From Candidatus Brevibacterium intestinavium (GTDB lineage: Bacteria; Actinomycetota; Actinomycetes; Actinomycetales; Brevibacteriaceae): a DNA stretch of 45,505 nucleotides. This document shows, in pieces, positions 16,808 to 25,212 of the stretch. The notes under the pieces are model-generated. The model made no database searches and had not been told where the DNA came from. It worked only from the letters and a program-made list of their open reading frames with translations. The translations under genes were made by a program, and so were the position numbers. The stretch covers positions 1 through 45,505 of the forward strand of contig DWZN01000084.1 in assembly GCA_019117545.1 (NCBI GenBank), read 5' to 3'. Position 1 is the first letter of the stretch. Each line of letters begins with the position of its first letter.

Positions 16808-16829
16808 GGGTCCCGAACGTTCGGGGCCC
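16808..16829 (-). terminator. Hairpin after the small membrane protein gene
   Basis: GGGTCCCGAAC / GTTCGGGGCCC, a 22-bp near-perfect palindrome (one G-U pair) 13 bp beyond the stop of the upstream gene. Terminator candidate; because it is symmetrical it could also be an operator for ftsY. Confidence 0.5.
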
Positions 16830-16842
16830 GGATCGTCTCAGG

Positions 16843-17244
16843 TCAGGAACCGCGACTGCCGAAGAGCAGTCCGGCGGTGGTCCTCCAGCCGGTGCCGGAC
16901 TCCGGGATCTTCCAATGGCGTGTGCGCGGTCGCACAGTGATCAGTGAGGGGGCGGCATGGCGCCTGGGCTGCGGCCGGAGCACATACGAGTGGTCGCGGA
17001 TGGCGGTCACCGCCGCCTGCTCCCTGGTCGCCAGGTGCGAGGTGCCGTCGTCGTGGCCGAAGAACTCGTGGACTTCGTCGTCGTAGCCGGTCCATTCCGC
17101 AGGCAGCCGGAACCGCTGCACGTCCGAGGAGTATTTCAGCCGCCCTTCTGCACGCAGACCGGGCAGAGCCACCAGAAGGACGACGACGAGAGCCAGTGCG
17201 AAGGAGATCGCGAGTCCGACGATGATGACAAGTACCGCACTCAT
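16843..17244 (-). CDS. Hypothetical single-pass membrane protein
   Basis: 133 residues, family not recognised. One strong N-terminal membrane segment (3-28, VLVIIVGLAISFALALVVVLLVALPG) followed by a basic, aromatic cytoplasmic or extracytoplasmic domain (RFRLPAEWTGYDDEVHEFFG). Located between smc and ftsY, outside the usual conserved core. ATG 17244 is the first methionine; the Shine-Dalgarno is weak. TATAGA at 17336-17331 could be the -10 of its promoter. Codon third positions are GC-rich like neighbours, supporting a real gene. Confidence 0.75.
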   Translation of the reverse strand: MSAVLVIIVGLAISFALALVVVLLVALPGLRAEGRLKYSSDVQRFRLPAEWTGYDDEVHEFFGHDDGTSHLATREQAAVTAIRDHSYVLRPQPRRHAAPSLITVRPRTRHWKIPESGTGWRTTAGLLFGSRGS

Positions 17245-17483
17245 GCCCTCGAGCCACCTCGCAGATCAGCAGCCTCGGCCATGGACGTCTCGCTCCTCAC
17301 GTTCTTCGAATACCTGTCTCTGATGCCAAGTCTATATTCCCCGCACACGACATTTGTGCTTCGGGGCCGCATGGCAGTTGGAGAATTCCCTGGGACTGTT
17401 CTGGGCATCTCCGTCAAAGCCCGCGCATCCCCGCCGAACCCTGCTGCGGACAAGAGACCATGCCGGTCACCGAGCCCGCAGCC

Positions 17484-20400
17484 TCAGGGGATGCGCTGCG
17501 AGATGACCTTCGACACACCGTCGCCGTGCATCGTGACTCCGTAGAGGGCATCGGCGATCTCCATGGTCCGCTTCTGGTGGGTGATGACGATGAGCTGGGA
17601 GGAGTCCTGCAGCTCCTCGAACACGGTCAGCAGCCGCGAGAGGTTGAGGTCATCGAGGGCCGCCTCGACCTCGTCCATGACGTAGAACGGACTCGGCCTG
17701 GCCTTGAAGATCGCGACCAGCATGGCCACGGCCACCAGTGAGCGCTCTCCGCCGGAGAGCAGCGACAGTCGTTTGACCTTCTTACCCGCCGGTCTGGCGT
17801 GGACGTCGACGCCGGTGGTGAGCATGTCGTCGGGGTCGGTCAGGCTCAGCGCTCCCTCGCCGCCGGGGAAGAGCCGGGAGAAGATGTCGGAGAACTCCCT
17901 GGCCGTGTCCGCATAGGCGTCGGCGAAGACGCGTTCGACGTGCCGATCGACCTCCTCGACCAGCTGCATGAGGTCCTGCCGGGAGGCCTCGATGTCGGCG
18001 ATCTGCTTCTCGAGGAACTGGTGGCGCTCCTTCAGCGCCTCGTACTCCTCGAGCGCGAGCGGATTGACCGTGCCGATGCGCTTGAGGGACGCGGCGGCCT
18101 GCTTCTGCCGTTTCTCCACCTCCGAGCGCACATAGGGCCGATCCTCCACTCCCTCCTCGAACGACGGCACCGGCAGGTGGGGCCCGAATTCATCGATGAG
18201 GCGCTCGATGCCCAGCCCCGTCTCCTCCTGCGAGCGGTGGGCGATCTCCTCGAGCTTGAGCCGGAACCGCTCTTTGGCCAGTTCCGCCTCGGCCGCGGCG
18301 TCCTTGAGCTTCTGCAGCTCCTTTCGCGTCGTCCCCAGCTCCTCGCCGAGGCGGTTCTTCTCCTCCCGGAGCCCGCCGCGCTCGTCGACGAGGACCTGGA
18401 TCGTCTCGGCCAATTCGGCCACCGTGGACTGGGCGAGCGCGACGGCTTCGCCGGCCGTGTCGGCGATGAGGCGCGCCGAGTCGGCCGCGCGCTTCTTCCG
18501 CGCGATCGCCCGCTGGGTCTGCTCGCGGGCCGCCTCTTCGGCCTTCGCCGCCCGCAGCAGGGACTCGACCCGGTCGGTGAGGAACCGTGCCCGGTCGGTC
18601 GCGGACTTGTGGCTGATGCGGGCCTCGACGAGGTCTTCGGAGGACTGGGAGACCTCGGCGCTGAGTGCGTCCCGATCCGAGGTGTCGACGACTTCGTCGA
18701 CCTCGGCGGCGCCCTCCAGCGCCGCCTGCGCGGACTCGGCCTCGCGCTCGGCCGCCTGCAGCCGGGACTGGAGCTCCGTGGCGTTGTCCTCGGCCCGCTG
18801 CAGCCGGGTGCGAGAGGAATCGATCTCGCCGGTGATGCGCGAGACCTCCTCGGCGGCGGCCATGATCTTCGCATCCGAGGAATGCAGGGCCTCCAGCGCC
18901 GCGGCCGCCTCCGCCGACGCCGCGGCCAATCGCGGTTCGAGTTCGTCGAGGGCGGACGCAATGGTCTCGGACCGACCCTCGAGTTCGGCGATCAGCGTCT
19001 GTGTGTCCTCGAGCGCGGTCTGTGAGGCCAGGCGTGTGCCCGAGGCGGTGCGGGCGCGGCTGACGCGGGTGGCCGAGAGCACCTCTCCGTGCACGGTGAC
19101 GGCGGTGAGTTCGGGTCGCGCCGTCGTCAGTGCCATGCCGGTGCGGGCGTCGGGGACGCAGACGACCGCGTGCAGGGCCTGGGTCAGAAGGCTCTGCAGC
19201 TCGGGCACGTCGCTGTCGACGAGTTCGCGCAGCCACCTCAGCGAACCCGCCTCGGCGTCGGTACCCGGCAGGCTCGCCGGGTCCGGCAGCGCGTCCGGGT
19301 CCGGCAGCGCGTCCGAGGCGTTCCCGCCCTTGCCCGCAGCGGCCCGAGCCCCGACCTCGCCGCCTGCCTGCACGCTCGGGCGGGCGGAGGCACCGCTCGG
19401 GATCGTCAGGGACACGTTCGTGTCCTCGCCGAGGTGGTCGAGGACGCTGAGGGCGACCTCACCGCTGTCGACGATGACGCCCGAGACCGTGGTCGACAGG
19501 GCCGCTGCCACCGCCATCTCGAATCCGGTGGTCACGCTCAGCCGTTCGGTCACGGCCGCACCGACTCCGGGCAGGTCCGCGTTGACGATGTCCTCGAGAT
19601 CGGCTTCGAGCGCGGTGCCCAGCTTCAGCGCTTCGGCTCGGGCCTTGGCCGAGGACAGCTCCGTCGCCGTCTGCGCCTGCTGCTCCTGCAGTGCGGTCCG
19701 TTCGGCTTCGAGTCCCTCTTGGACCTCTTTGGCCTCCTCATAGGCGGAGTCGAGTTCGGTTTCGCCGGCTTCGACGTCCTCGACCCCGGACTCCGCCTGT
19801 TCGAGTTCGGCCCTGCGTTCGGCGATGCGGGCTTGGATCGTCTCGATCTCCGTGCGATTGTCCTCGATGCGGGCCTTGAGGTCGGTGATCCGCTCGGCGG
19901 CCTGCGTCTGCTTCGAGACCAGTGCCGAACGGTTCTTCACCGCCTCGGTGATCGCGATCTGGGCGGCCTTGACCTCCTCCTCGGCGGTGCGCAGCCTGCG
20001 TGTCAGTTCCTCTTTGCGCTGCTGGCTGGCCTCGAGGGCCTCGCTCGTCTCGGTCACGGCCGCGTTGGCCTCGGTGAGTTCGTCTTCGAAGTGTTCGGCC
20101 TGGGCCCGCAGCTCCTCGGGGGACTTGGACTCGCGCCGGCCCAGGCTCGTGACCTCCGAGAGCAGGTGGGAGCGTTTGTCCTCGGCCCGCTGGGCCAGCC
20201 CCTGGGCGCGCACGATCTGCGTCTGCGTCCGGGATTCGGCGGCCCTCTGGGCGTCGAGTTCGGCGTCGAGTGACGACAGCCGGGTCTCGATCTCGTTCAG
20301 CCTCGCCTCGGCGCGGGTGCGGCGGTGATCGAGGTCGGCGATCCGGTCGCCGTGGTCTTCGCCCTCCGTGGTCGAGGCCAGCGAGGACTGCATCCGCACA

Positions 20401-21116
20401 GCGTCGTCGGCGAGCAGTCGGGCGGTGGCATCGCGCAGCGTGGCCTGGACGGTGGCGGCCTTCGCTGCGGCCTCGGCCTGCCGGCCCAGCGGTCCCAGCT
20501 GCCGATTGAGTTCGCTCCTCAGATCGGTGAGGCGGTCGAGGTTCGTCTGCAGTCCGGTGAGCTTGCGCACCGCTTTGTCCTTGCGTCTGCGGTGCTTGAG
20601 CACGCCGGCGGCCTCTTCGATGAAGCTGCGGCGCTCGAGCGGATCGGCATGGAGGATCGCGTCGAGGCGGCCCTGACCGACGATGACGTGCATCTCCTTG
20701 CCCAGGCCGGAGTCGTTGAGCAGCTCCTGGATGTCCAGCAGCCTGGCCGGTGCCCCGTTGACGGCGTACTCGGACCCGCCGGTGCGGAACAGGGTCCGGG
20801 AGATCGTGACCTCGGTGTAGTCGACGGGGATGGCTCCGTCGGTGTTGTCGATGGTCAGGGCCACCTCGGCGCGGCCCAGTGCCTGCCTCTTCGATGTGCC
20901 GGCGAAGATGACGTCGTCCATCTTCCCGCCGCGCAGGTTCTTCGCCCCCTGCTCGCCCATCACCCAGGACAGGGCGTCGACGACATTGGACTTGCCCGAT
21001 CCGTTGGGTCCGACGACGCAGGTGATGCCCGGCTCGAATCTGAGTGTCGTCGCCGAGGCAAAGGACTTGAATCCCCGCAGTGTCAGGCTCTTGAGATGCA
21101 TATTGACAACCAGCAT
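17484..21116 (-). CDS. smc: Chromosome segregation protein SMC
   Basis: Condensin ATPase that organises chromosome arms with ScpA/ScpB. 1210 residues: Walker A GPNGSGKSN (36-44), two long coiled coils, a hinge around 500-690, then the C-terminal signature LLSGGERSLVAVAML and Walker B FYVMDEVEAALDD. The hinge carries a Gly/Ala/Pro low-complexity insertion (about 575-625) whose DNA includes a perfect 18-bp tandem duplication. The start may be ATG 21116 or ATG 21101; MHLKSLTLRGFKSF is the usual N-terminus, and neither has a clear ribosome binding site. Confidence 0.97.
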   Translation of the reverse strand: MLVVNMHLKSLTLRGFKSFASATTLRFEPGITCVVGPNGSGKSNVVDALSWVMGEQGAKNLRGGKMDDVIFAGTSKRQALGRAEVALTIDNTDGAIPVDYTEVTISRTLFRTGGSEYAVNGAPARLLDIQELLNDSGLGKEMHVIVGQGRLDAILHADPLERRSFIEEAAGVLKHRRRKDKAVRKLTGLQTNLDRLTDLRSELNRQLGPLGRQAEAAAKAATVQATLRDATARLLADDAVRMQSSLASTTEGEDHGDRIADLDHRRTRAEARLNEIETRLSSLDAELDAQRAAESRTQTQIVRAQGLAQRAEDKRSHLLSEVTSLGRRESKSPEELRAQAEHFEDELTEANAAVTETSEALEASQQRKEELTRRLRTAEEEVKAAQIAITEAVKNRSALVSKQTQAAERITDLKARIEDNRTEIETIQARIAERRAELEQAESGVEDVEAGETELDSAYEEAKEVQEGLEAERTALQEQQAQTATELSSAKARAEALKLGTALEADLEDIVNADLPGVGAAVTERLSVTTGFEMAVAAALSTTVSGVIVDSGEVALSVLDHLGEDTNVSLTIPSGASARPSVQAGGEVGARAAAGKGGNASDALPDPDALPDPASLPGTDAEAGSLRWLRELVDSDVPELQSLLTQALHAVVCVPDARTGMALTTARPELTAVTVHGEVLSATRVSRARTASGTRLASQTALEDTQTLIAELEGRSETIASALDELEPRLAAASAEAAAALEALHSSDAKIMAAAEEVSRITGEIDSSRTRLQRAEDNATELQSRLQAAEREAESAQAALEGAAEVDEVVDTSDRDALSAEVSQSSEDLVEARISHKSATDRARFLTDRVESLLRAAKAEEAAREQTQRAIARKKRAADSARLIADTAGEAVALAQSTVAELAETIQVLVDERGGLREEKNRLGEELGTTRKELQKLKDAAAEAELAKERFRLKLEEIAHRSQEETGLGIERLIDEFGPHLPVPSFEEGVEDRPYVRSEVEKRQKQAAASLKRIGTVNPLALEEYEALKERHQFLEKQIADIEASRQDLMQLVEEVDRHVERVFADAYADTAREFSDIFSRLFPGGEGALSLTDPDDMLTTGVDVHARPAGKKVKRLSLLSGGERSLVAVAMLVAIFKARPSPFYVMDEVEAALDDLNLSRLLTVFEELQDSSQLIVITHQKRTMEIADALYGVTMHGDGVSKVISQRIP
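19277..19312 (-). repeat. Perfect 18-bp tandem duplication inside smc
   Basis: CCGGGTCCGGCAGCGCGT occurs twice in direct succession, encoding the repeated peptide DALPDP in a low-complexity insertion of the SMC hinge region. Confidence 0.9.
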
Positions 21117-21187
21117 ATCCGTCGAGTCGGCGAGTTCCGGAATCTTTTGGTAGAGTGTCTCCTCGTGCGCAGGCGACTGCGCCGCTT

Positions 21188-21260
21188 TCCCCCGTAGCTC
21201 AGTTGGCAGAGCATTCGACTGTTAATCGAAGGGTCGCTGGTTCGAGCCCAGCCGGGGGAG
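21188..21260 (+). tRNA. tRNA-Asn (anticodon GTT)
   Basis: 73-nt cloverleaf. Acceptor stem TCCCCCG/CGGGGGA, D arm GCTC..GAGC, anticodon stem TTCGA/TCGAA with loop CTGTTAA and anticodon GTT at 21221-21223, T arm GCTGG-TTCGAGC-CCAGC, discriminator G. CCA is not encoded. TAGAGT at 21151-21156 could be the promoter -10. Divergent from smc and followed by a strong hairpin. Confidence 0.98.
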
Positions 21261-21266
21261 CTGTAC

Positions 21267-21294
21267 GGGGCCCTGTCGTGCGCGACGGGGCCCC
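21267..21294 (+). terminator. Terminator hairpin after tRNA-Asn
   Basis: Arms GGGGCCCTGTCG / CGACGGGGCCCC (one G-U pair) with loop TGCG, starting 7 nt after the tRNA. Typical position and strength for a tRNA terminator. Confidence 0.75.
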
Positions 21295-21352
21295 GGCCCA
21301 TTCATCGCTTGTGACCGAAGGACTTGCTCCGGAGGGCCCCTGACCGTTCGAA

Positions 21353-21470
21353 GGCGCAGAGAGCCGTGATCGACGGACTCCGCGCGGTCGGAAGCCGGCG
21401 CAGCAGCATCGGCAGCGGACTCGCGTTGGTAATGTGAGATGTCATCACCGGCTCTGCGCCTGATGGGCGC
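21353..21470 (+). ncRNA. Candidate structured 5' leader (riboswitch-like) of the CorA gene
   Basis: Two distant segments pair extensively: 21353-21369 (GGCGCAGAGAGCCGTGA) with 21445-21460 (TCACCGGCTCTGCGCC), giving 9 + 3 + 3 bp with small bulges and enclosing about 75 nt of foldable sequence. The 3' strand can instead pair locally: GCGCC (21456-21460) with GGCGC (21466-21470), a hairpin just before the Shine-Dalgarno at about 21475-21482. Two mutually exclusive structures next to the ribosome binding site resemble an expression platform. It does not match an M-box or other class that I recognise. Confidence 0.4.
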
Positions 21471-21492
21471 CACGGACGGGAGGGCTTGTCGA

Positions 21493-22401
21493 ATGATCGT
21501 TGTCGATGACATCACCGCGTTGCGAGAGCACAAGGAGCGAAGACTGTGCGTCCTTGCCGCCACCGGTGATGAGGAGCTTGCTGCGGAGGCTTCGGAGGTG
21601 CTGGGTCTCGTGGCCCATGAGTCTCGTTCCGAGCCGCGCCGACCGTCGGTGACTGTCGTCGACGACCAGGTCAGCCTCGTCCTGATGGTCCTCGACCAGG
21701 CGCGAACGCAGCACATCCTGCGGGTTCATGCCCGCGATGGAGGCGTTCTCGTCATCGGCAGCGACCGAGCGCTGGCGACCATCGCCGCGGACCTCGGGGT
21801 CGATTCGGACGACGCTTGGACGATGCTGGTCGGGCTCGTGGTGATCGTGGCACGCCGCTGCGAGGAGGCCCTCGATGAGATCGATGACCAATGCCAGGAG
21901 CTCGAAGCACAGGCGATCGGCTATGCTTCGTCCCCGCAGCGACGAACCATGCGCAGGCTGCGTGCGGAGCTCTTCCGGATCGGTGAGACCCAGGCGGCGC
22001 AGAGGAATCTGCTCTCGGCGGAGGAAGAACTCGCACAGCAGCTGAGCGAGGACGATCAGCAGCTGGGAGGGACCCGCCAACCGTCGGGAGAGGCCCGCCA
22101 GCGGCTGCTGGCACGAGCGGCGGCCGCTTTCGGTGCCAACCACTCGATGGCCACCCGCTTGTATGCGATGCTCGGCGATGTCCTCAACGAGCAGGACAGC
22201 GTCGTGTCCGAACGACTGACGCTCGTGGCCACGATCTTCCTGCCGCTGACCCTTGCGACGGGGTTCTTCGGAATGAACTTCCAGTGGATGCTGGATCGCC
22301 TGGGCACGATGCAGGCCTTCATCGTCTTCGGACTGGCTGTGCCGAGCCTGCTCACCGTGGCCACTCTGGTCTTCATCCGCCGTTTGACTCGCTCCTCATG
22401 A
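21493..22401 (+). CDS. CorA-family divalent cation transporter
   Basis: Probable magnesium (or cobalt) channel of the CorA/MIT family, 302 residues. A long cytoplasmic alpha/beta domain with helical stalk leads to two C-terminal membrane segments; the signature GMN follows the first (GFFGMNF, GMN at 260-262). ATG 21493 is chosen because GGAGGG lies 8 nt upstream; an in-frame ATG at 21439 lacks one and would lie inside the structured leader. Inserted between tRNA-Asn and mutM, a place not conserved in other actinobacteria. The metal cannot be told from sequence. Confidence 0.88.
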   Translation: MIVVDDITALREHKERRLCVLAATGDEELAAEASEVLGLVAHESRSEPRRPSVTVVDDQVSLVLMVLDQARTQHILRVHARDGGVLVIGSDRALATIAADLGVDSDDAWTMLVGLVVIVARRCEEALDEIDDQCQELEAQAIGYASSPQRRTMRRLRAELFRIGETQAAQRNLLSAEEELAQQLSEDDQQLGGTRQPSGEARQRLLARAAAAFGANHSMATRLYAMLGDVLNEQDSVVSERLTLVATIFLPLTLATGFFGMNFQWMLDRLGTMQAFIVFGLAVPSLLTVATLVFIRRLTRSS

Positions 22402-22516
22402 GCCTCCGGCCGGTCCCTCCGAGCATCCCCCGCCCTGAGCTGCACCCCACCCCGTTGCCACGGTGTGCTGTGCCGCGAACGGTGAGCGATGCGGATCGCG
22501 AGCGGGATCGTCGAGA

Positions 22517-23629
22517 CTACCGGTACCGCGGCGGCCTCTGACACACGGGACAGAAATGGGTGCCGCGGCCGCCGACGCTCAGACGCTGGATCTCATTCCC
22601 GCAGCGGACGCATTCCTGCCCCCCGCGCCCGTAGACGAGCAGCGCCCGGTCGAAGTACCCGGACTCGCCGTTGACATTGACATAGAGGGAGTCGAAGCTC
22701 GTCCCGCCCACGGCCAGGGCATCGCCCATCACCGAGGCGGCCGATTCGAGCACTGCCGCCAGCCGCGACTTCCGCGTCCGGGCGGGAATGGCCATGGGGT
22801 GCACGCCGGCGCGGAACAGTGCCTCGTCGGCATAGATGTTGCCGATTCCGCTGATCAGCGTCTGGTCGAGCAGTGCGGATTTGATCGCCGTGCGCTTCTG
22901 CGCCAAGGCGGTGAGTGTGAGACCGATTTCGAACGTCGGCTCCAGCGGATCGGTCGCGATATGAGTCGCCGACGCCGGAACGAGCCGGTCATGGGCGTGG
23001 ATGAGGGGCTGGACGCCGAGGTGGCCGAAGATCCGCTGATCGACGAAGCGCAGTTCCCTCGCGGCACTCTGTCCGGCGCTCCGGTCAGCGTTCTGGCCGG
23101 CGCTCTCAGCCTCCACGCTGCCCGACCCGTGTGGAGACGGGGCTCCCGCCCCTTCACTCCCCGACCCGTGTGGAGCCGGGGCTCCCGCCCCTTGGCTCCG
23201 CGACCCGTCGCGGGCCGGTTCGAGGCGGAGGATGGCACGCGTGTGCCGGTGGACCGGGTCGTCGGCGCTGTGGACGCGCAGCTGACCGCTCATCCCCAGA
23301 TGGATGAGCAGGCTGAGTTCGGGCGAGGGCTCGCTCGGACGTCCCGACGCCCGTGCTCCGCCCGAACTCGGTTCGCCCGGTCCCGAACCCGCATGCTCCG
23401 GGCCCTGCCCGAGGCTGAGCCACATAAACTTCCCTCGGCGTTCGGCACCGATGATCCGGTGGCCGGTGACCGCGGAGACGAACCCGTCGACGGCGGACGG
23501 CTCGACGCGTCGGGCCGAAGTCGTGCCCAGGATTCGGGGGTCGAGCACCTCGGCGCCGGTGATGGTCGTGTCCGCCGTCCACTCGTGGACGCCGCGGCGG
23601 ACGCTTTCGACCTCTGGCAGCTCAGGCAT
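22517..23629 (-). CDS. mutM: Formamidopyrimidine-DNA glycosylase with repeat insertions
   Basis: Base-excision repair enzyme removing 8-oxoguanine and Fapy lesions. Catalytic P2 and E3 (MPELPEVE), K67 (RRGKFMW), SGIGNIYADEALF and the zinc finger C340/C343/C360/C363 are intact. At 370 residues it is about 80 longer than usual because of two Gly/Ser/Pro-rich insertions (about 76-104 and 139-191). The second contains a 13-residue tandem repeat GAGAP(A/S)PHGSGS. Start ATG 23629 follows the rnc stop by 33 bp. Part of the rpmF-rnc-mutM series. Confidence 0.95.
   Translation of the reverse strand: MPELPEVESVRRGVHEWTADTTITGAEVLDPRILGTTSARRVEPSAVDGFVSAVTGHRIIGAERRGKFMWLSLGQGPEHAGSGPGEPSSGGARASGRPSEPSPELSLLIHLGMSGQLRVHSADDPVHRHTRAILRLEPARDGSRSQGAGAPAPHGSGSEGAGAPSPHGSGSVEAESAGQNADRSAGQSAARELRFVDQRIFGHLGVQPLIHAHDRLVPASATHIATDPLEPTFEIGLTLTALAQKRTAIKSALLDQTLISGIGNIYADEALFRAGVHPMAIPARTRKSRLAAVLESAASVMGDALAVGGTSFDSLYVNVNGESGYFDRALLVYGRGGQECVRCGNEIQRLSVGGRGTHFCPVCQRPPRYR
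23121..23198 (-). repeat. 39-bp tandem duplication inside mutM
   Basis: Two adjacent 39-bp units beginning CCCGACCCGTGTGGAG (plus strand) that differ at only a few positions. They encode the 13-residue repeat in the mutM insertion. Confidence 0.88.
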
Positions 23630-23662
23630 CGGGCCGCCTGCACACCGACAACGGGATCACTC

Positions 23663-24367
23663 TCAGCGTCGGTAGTCCGGGTAGATGGTTCGGATGGCTT
23701 TGACGGCGACCTCCGCGGCGGCGGCTTCGGCGGCCTTCTTCGAGGACCCGTCACCCGAACCCCAGCTGTTCTCACCCAGAAGCGCGGTGGCCGTGAAGAC
23801 CATCGCGTGATCGGGACCCGAGGAAGTGATCTCGTAGCTGACGGCACCGAGCTCGAGGTCGGCCGCGGCCTCCTGCAGAGTGGTCTTGAAGTCCATCCCC
23901 GCACCGAGGCTGACCGCGTCCTCGAGCATGCCGTCGATGAGGCGGTGGACGAAGGCGAACGCCGCCTCCCGCCCGAGGGAGACGAAGGTCGCGCCGATGA
24001 GGGCTTCGACGGTGTCGGCGAGAATCGAGTCCTTGTTCCGGCCGCCGGTCAGCTCTTCGCCCTTGCCGAGCAGGATGTGCTCGCCGATGCCGTGCCGGCG
24101 CGCGATCGACGCCAGAGCGCGCGTGTTGACCACGGCCGAGCGCATCTTGGCCAGCTGGCCCTCCGGCAGATCCGGGTTGTCGTAGAACAGCGATTCGGTG
24201 GCCACGAGGCCGAGCACGGAATCGCCGAGGAACTCGAGGCGCTCATTGGTGGGGATCCCACCGGCCTCGAAGGCGAAGGAACGATGCGTGAGCGCGAGAC
24301 GAAAAGTCTCGGGATCAATGTCGATCCCGAGACTCTTCTTCAGTGCTGATGTGGTGTCAGTGTCCAC
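23663..24367 (-). CDS. rnc: Ribonuclease III
   Basis: Double-stranded RNA endonuclease that processes rRNA precursors. 234 residues. The catalytic signature NERLEFLGDS (E45, D49) and the second pair D118/E121 (ADTVEALIGA) are present, followed by a dsRNA-binding domain (about 165-230). The start is taken as GTG 24367, 4 bp after the rpmF stop; the frame is open further upstream but would overlap rpmF. Operon DUF177-rpmF-rnc-mutM. Confidence 0.95.
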   Translation of the reverse strand: MDTDTTSALKKSLGIDIDPETFRLALTHRSFAFEAGGIPTNERLEFLGDSVLGLVATESLFYDNPDLPEGQLAKMRSAVVNTRALASIARRHGIGEHILLGKGEELTGGRNKDSILADTVEALIGATFVSLGREAAFAFVHRLIDGMLEDAVSLGAGMDFKTTLQEAAADLELGAVSYEITSSGPDHAMVFTATALLGENSWGSGDGSSKKAAEAAAAEVAVKAIRTIYPDYRR

Positions 24368-24371
24368 AGTC

Positions 24372-24575
24372 TCAGACGTCAGCGACCTTGCGGCCCTTGT
24401 ACTCGAGGTACAGCGGGGTGCCGGCGGCGTCTTCGACGACCTTGGCCTGGTGGGGGCGCGAGTACACAACGCGACCGTTCTCCACAGTCTTGACCAGGGC
24501 CGGCGCCTTGGCCTTCCACTGCGAACGACGGTGGCGGGTGTTGCTGCGCGACAGTTTACGCTTCGGAACAGCCAC
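24372..24575 (-). CDS. rpmF: 50S ribosomal protein L32 (cysteine-free form)
   Basis: 67 residues beginning [20 protein letters not shown]. It contains no cysteines, so it is the zinc-independent form rather than the CxxC type. Two bp after the DUF177 stop, as in the conserved yceD-rpmF pair, and immediately before rnc. Confidence 0.97.
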   Translation of the reverse strand: MAVPKRKLSRSNTRHRRSQWKAKAPALVKTVENGRVVYSRPHQAKVVEDAAGTPLYLEYKGRKVADV

Positions 24576-24577
24576 GT

Positions 24578-25093
24578 CTAGCTCTCTTTCTTCTCATCCA
24601 ACAGATTCTTCAATGATGCGAACGGCGATTCGGATTCGTCATCGTCGACCTCGAGGTCCTCCCCCAGGGTGTAGCTGAACTCCTCGCTCTCATCCTGTGA
24701 GGGACTGAACGGCAGAGCCATCACGACGGCGTCTCTGATCGCGGGCTCGAGGTCGAGCTGATCCCGGTCGATGACGTAGGAGTCCTCGTCGCCTTCGGCC
24801 TGCTCATAGACGTACATCTCCTGGATGTCGACATCTATAGGCAGCTCGATGGGTTCGAGCGTCCTCGCGTCCTCGCCGCGGGCCGTCGCCGAGACAGTGC
24901 CCGACACGTAGATCCCCTCCGACACGCTCTCGAACATCAGCTCGAGCGCCAGTGGTGAACCTTGACCAACCCCGATCACTTCGATCTTGAGATCCGCTGG
25001 AGCCGACAAGGTGGTGTTCACCCGTTCCCACTCACCCGGATTGCCGAGCAGGCCCATCGATCTGAGATCGAAGACGAAGTCACTTCGCTTCAT
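24578..25093 (-). CDS. DUF177/YceD family protein
   Basis: 171-residue protein of the family encoded next to rpmF in most bacteria, associated with 23S rRNA accumulation in some species. N-terminal [11 protein letters not shown], central beta-rich domain, and a strongly acidic C-terminus ([14 protein letters not shown]). The cysteine pair of some members is missing. ATG 25093 has GGAGGG about 7 nt upstream and is preferred over a GTG at 25138. First gene of the unit; a good promoter lies upstream. Confidence 0.9.
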   Translation of the reverse strand: MKRSDFVFDLRSMGLLGNPGEWERVNTTLSAPADLKIEVIGVGQGSPLALELMFESVSEGIYVSGTVSATARGEDARTLEPIELPIDVDIQEMYVYEQAEGDEDSYVIDRDQLDLEPAIRDAVVMALPFSPSQDESEEFSYTLGEDLEVDDDESESPFASLKNLLDEKKES

Positions 25094-25150
25094 ACCCTGC
25101 CCTCCCGGTGCGTTTGAGGATGTCGCTCCTGCGTTCACACGCGACTCACC

Positions 25151-25180
25151 ATTCTAATCATCATCGGCGGTCATTACCAA
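25151..25180 (-). promoter_or_regulatory. Candidate promoter of the DUF177-rpmF-rnc-mutM unit
   Basis: Minus strand -35 TTGGTA (25180-25175), 18-bp spacer, -10 TAGAAT (25156-25151; five of six consensus bases). It lies about 60 bp before the DUF177 start. Confidence 0.6.
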
Positions 25181-25212
25181 TCGCCGTCGATCGCCGGTCG
25201 CGGTGTTCCCGG

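Noticed and set aside
21103..21108. TTGACA on the plus strand as the -35 of the tRNA-Asn promoter
   Set aside because: It lies 42 bp before the only plausible -10 (TAGAGT at 21151) and inside the start of smc, so spacing is wrong.
21188..21260. tRNA-Asn as a phage or island attachment site
   Set aside because: No integrase gene and no direct repeat of the tRNA 3' end were found nearby; xerC at 2231 is the housekeeping recombinase.
21353..21492. A known magnesium (M-box) riboswitch before corA
   Set aside because: The characteristic M-box conserved segments were not recognised, so only an unclassified structured leader is claimed.
22463..24349. A 628-codon open frame on the plus strand opposite mutM and rnc
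   Set aside because: It spans two unrelated conserved minus-strand genes and their gap and has no recognisable domain, so it is a GC shadow.
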